Source: an uncultured beta proteobacterium (GTDB lineage: Bacteria > Pseudomonadota > Gammaproteobacteria > Burkholderiales > Burkholderiaceae_B). Taken from it: 64,000 nucleotides of DNA. A program made the position numbers and the translations under genes. Below, one piece after another: positions 62,785 to 64,000 of the stretch. The notes beneath the pieces are model-generated. The model did no database searches. It saw nothing but the letters and a program-made list of their open reading frames with translations, and was not told the origin of the DNA. The stretch spans positions 1 to 64,000 of the forward strand of contig CAIJKV010000359.1 of assembly GCA_903821335.1 (NCBI GenBank). Reading direction: 5' to 3'. How positions within the stretch are numbered: the first letter of the stretch is position 1; every line of letters starts with the position of its first letter.

Positions 62785-64000
62785 TTAACGACCGCGTCCA
62801 CCGCCCCCGCGGTTCCCACCGCCACCACCTGCACCACCGGCACCACTGGCACGACTGCCTGCGTTCGCTCTCTGCCCACCGCCCGCCGCCGCACCGCCGG
62901 ACCGGTTCGCGGCCGCTGCGCTGGCTCGCCCACGGTCCGCCTGTTGTTGGCCGTTGCCTGAGCCGACGCCTTGGAAGGCATCGCCTCGCGCGGCACCCTG
63001 GGCACGGTTCTGACCTGCCGACCGATCGACATTTTGGGCACGGTTTTGCACCGCAGACCGATCGACATTCTGGGCGCGGCTTTGCACCGCCGACCGATCA
63101 ACATTCTGGGCACGATCCTGGACGGCAGAGCGATCGACGTTTTGCACCCGATCCCTGGCTGCAGCCCGATCAACGGGTTGACCACCACCGGTACCGCCTG
63201 CGCCTGACCCTGCACCGGTTGCGGCACGTGCGGTGCCCTGCTGCCTGGCGCTGGCAATGTTTCCGGCGTTGCCCGCATTGTTAGCGGAGCGGTTTGCCGC
63301 ATCGCCGTAGCCACGCGAGTCGCGCCTGGCATCCGAGCCAGCGACCCTGTTTGAGAACTGCTGGCGAGATGCCGGGTCACGATAGGCCACGGCACCGCGG
63401 TGCTGCGGATTGTGTTGCCAGTTATTGTTATTGCTGTTGAAGTTCCGGTCGTAGCGCCTGTAATTGTTGACGTTGACGTTGACACTGCCATTGCCGTGGC
63501 CGTTGCCCCAGTTGAAACCGCCGAACATGGCACCGGCCATCGCGACGCCTGCGCCAAACATCATGCCGCTGACGACCGCCTGCCCCGGATACCAGCCCAT
63601 GACACCCGGGTAGTAGGCTGGCGGATAGGAGGGATAGGCCCATGACCCAAACACGATGGTGGGGTTGTAGGCTGGCACAAAGATGATTTCAGGCTGCGTG
63701 GGCTGGATGATGATGGTCTGGCCCTGTGCGACGACAGTTTGCTGTGCATTCGATTTGAGGTTTCCGGCACTCTGTGCCTGATGGCGCAGTCGCTGGATCG
63801 AATCAATCACGTCACCTTGCTGGGCAAGGAATGCGTCGCCAAGATTCTGGGTCCAGTCGAGCTGATCGCTCATCATGTTCAGGACATTCGGGAAGGCGAC
63901 CAGGGATTTGACACTTGGATCCCAGGGTTGGCTGTCAACCTTGTTAACGGCTGCGTCTCCACCCTTGTTTGCGTTGGACTTTGACCAGCGCGCTGCCTGG
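62785..64000 (-). CDS. DUF3300 family protein (N-terminus outside window)
   Basis: The frame is open to the window edge: upstream of the Met at 63876 it reads ...DSQPWDPSVKSLVAFPNVL, the DUF3300 consensus, so this is the C-terminal 404 residues. The domain continues with LDWTQNLGDAFLAQQGDVID, QPEIIFVPAYNPTIVFGSW and a Gly/Tyr-rich YPPAYYPGVMGWYPG part. A low-complexity tail of over 200 residues follows, rich in Asn, Arg, Gly and Ala, including four 12-residue repeats. DUF3300 proteins are exported, function unknown. It probably forms a unit with the DUF2950 gene. Confidence 0.88.
   Translation of the reverse strand, partial: QAARWSKSNANKGGDAAVNKVDSQPWDPSVKSLVAFPNVLNMMSDQLDWTQNLGDAFLAQQGDVIDSIQRLRHQAQSAGNLKSNAQQTVVAQGQTIIIQPTQPEIIFVPAYNPTIVFGSWAYPSYPPAYYPGVMGWYPGQAVVSGMMFGAGVAMAGAMFGGFNWGNGHGNGSVNVNVNNYRRYDRNFNSNNNNWQHNPQHRGAVAYRDPASRQQFSNRVAGSDARRDSRGYGDAANRSANNAGNAGNIASARQQGTARAATGAGSGAGGTGGGQPVDRAAARDRVQNVDRSAVQDRAQNVDRSAVQSRAQNVDRSAVQNRAQNVDRSAGQNRAQGAARGDAFQGVGSGNGQQQADRGRASAAAANRSGGAAAGGGQRANAGSRASGAGGAGGGGGNRGGGGRGR
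62998..63141. repeat. Four tandem 36-bp repeats inside the DUF3300 gene
   Basis: Four units encode NVDRSAVQDRAQ, NVDRSAVQSRAQ, NVDRSAVQNRAQ and NVDRSAGQNRAQ on the minus strand. Copies are in frame and differ at a few bases each. A preceding partial unit (AARDRVQ) suggests growth by duplication. Confidence 0.88.

Noticed and set aside
62998-63141. Regular repeats considered as a CRISPR array
   Set aside because: Repeats are directly adjacent, in frame, without spacers, and lie inside a DUF3300 coding sequence.

Overview
The window reads as a chromosomal segment of a betaproteobacterium, most likely Burkholderiales and plausibly Alcaligenaceae. Three orphan Bug/TctC-type periplasmic receptors, a recC-recB-recD cluster, a rhizobial/bordetellal-type glp ABC operon and dense GC-rich coding support this. 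The assignment is inferred from gene content, not from a marker gene. I see no rRNA, tRNA, CRISPR array, insertion sequence or prophage.

Layout. 1-2.7 kb: the 3' part of a SulP anion transporter and a GntR/FCD regulator. 2.7-9.3 kb: a five-gene leftward operon of an ArsR-type regulator with the cysteine spacing of the persulfide sensors BigR/SqrR, an RND adaptor, an RND pump, a DUF2892 membrane protein and a TolC-type channel, headed by an AT-rich dyad. 9.6-18.9 kb: a DJ-1/PfpI protein, then glpR divergent from a seven-gene glycerol operon (glpD-glpS-glpT-glpP-glpQ-DUF2160-glpV) that ends at a good terminator. 18.9-26.6 kb: hutG, convergent with an eight-gene leftward operon (SDR, alpha/beta hydrolase, ABC ATPase, class II aldolase, TauD-like dioxygenase, NMT1-like receptor, two permeases) for an unidentified small molecule. 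A decayed GntR regulator lies at its head. 27-35.5 kb: a DUF2252 protein, a B12-binding radical SAM enzyme coupled to an MFS transporter, a ParA-like ATPase, a transglutaminase-like protein, a ChaA-like cation/proton antiporter and a DUF4239 membrane protein. 35.7-45.5 kb: recC-recB-recD with ATGA overlaps, then a small lipoprotein.

45.6-58.8 kb is a metabolic and transport mosaic: SDR plus Bug receptor, MscS channel, a MarR/aminotransferase divergon with two near-identical operators, a DASS anion transporter, an acyl-CoA dehydrogenase plus Bug receptor divergent from a CaiB/BaiF CoA-transferase, YccF, a third Bug receptor and a VOC protein. 58.9-64 kb: an HPP-CBS membrane protein, a secreted phospholipase D-like protein, a DUF2950 protein and the C-terminal part of a DUF3300 protein with a tandem-repeat tail.

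The most distinctive observations are: (1) the two glycerol ABC ATPases carry complementary defects that predict one consensus and one degenerate ATP site; (2) the RND efflux operon appears to be under a reactive-sulfur-type ArsR switch; (3) the radical SAM enzyme has a CX4CX2C cluster motif and is translationally coupled to an exporter; (4) the eight-gene operon of unknown substrate has lost its regulator; (5) the MarR divergon has paired operators.
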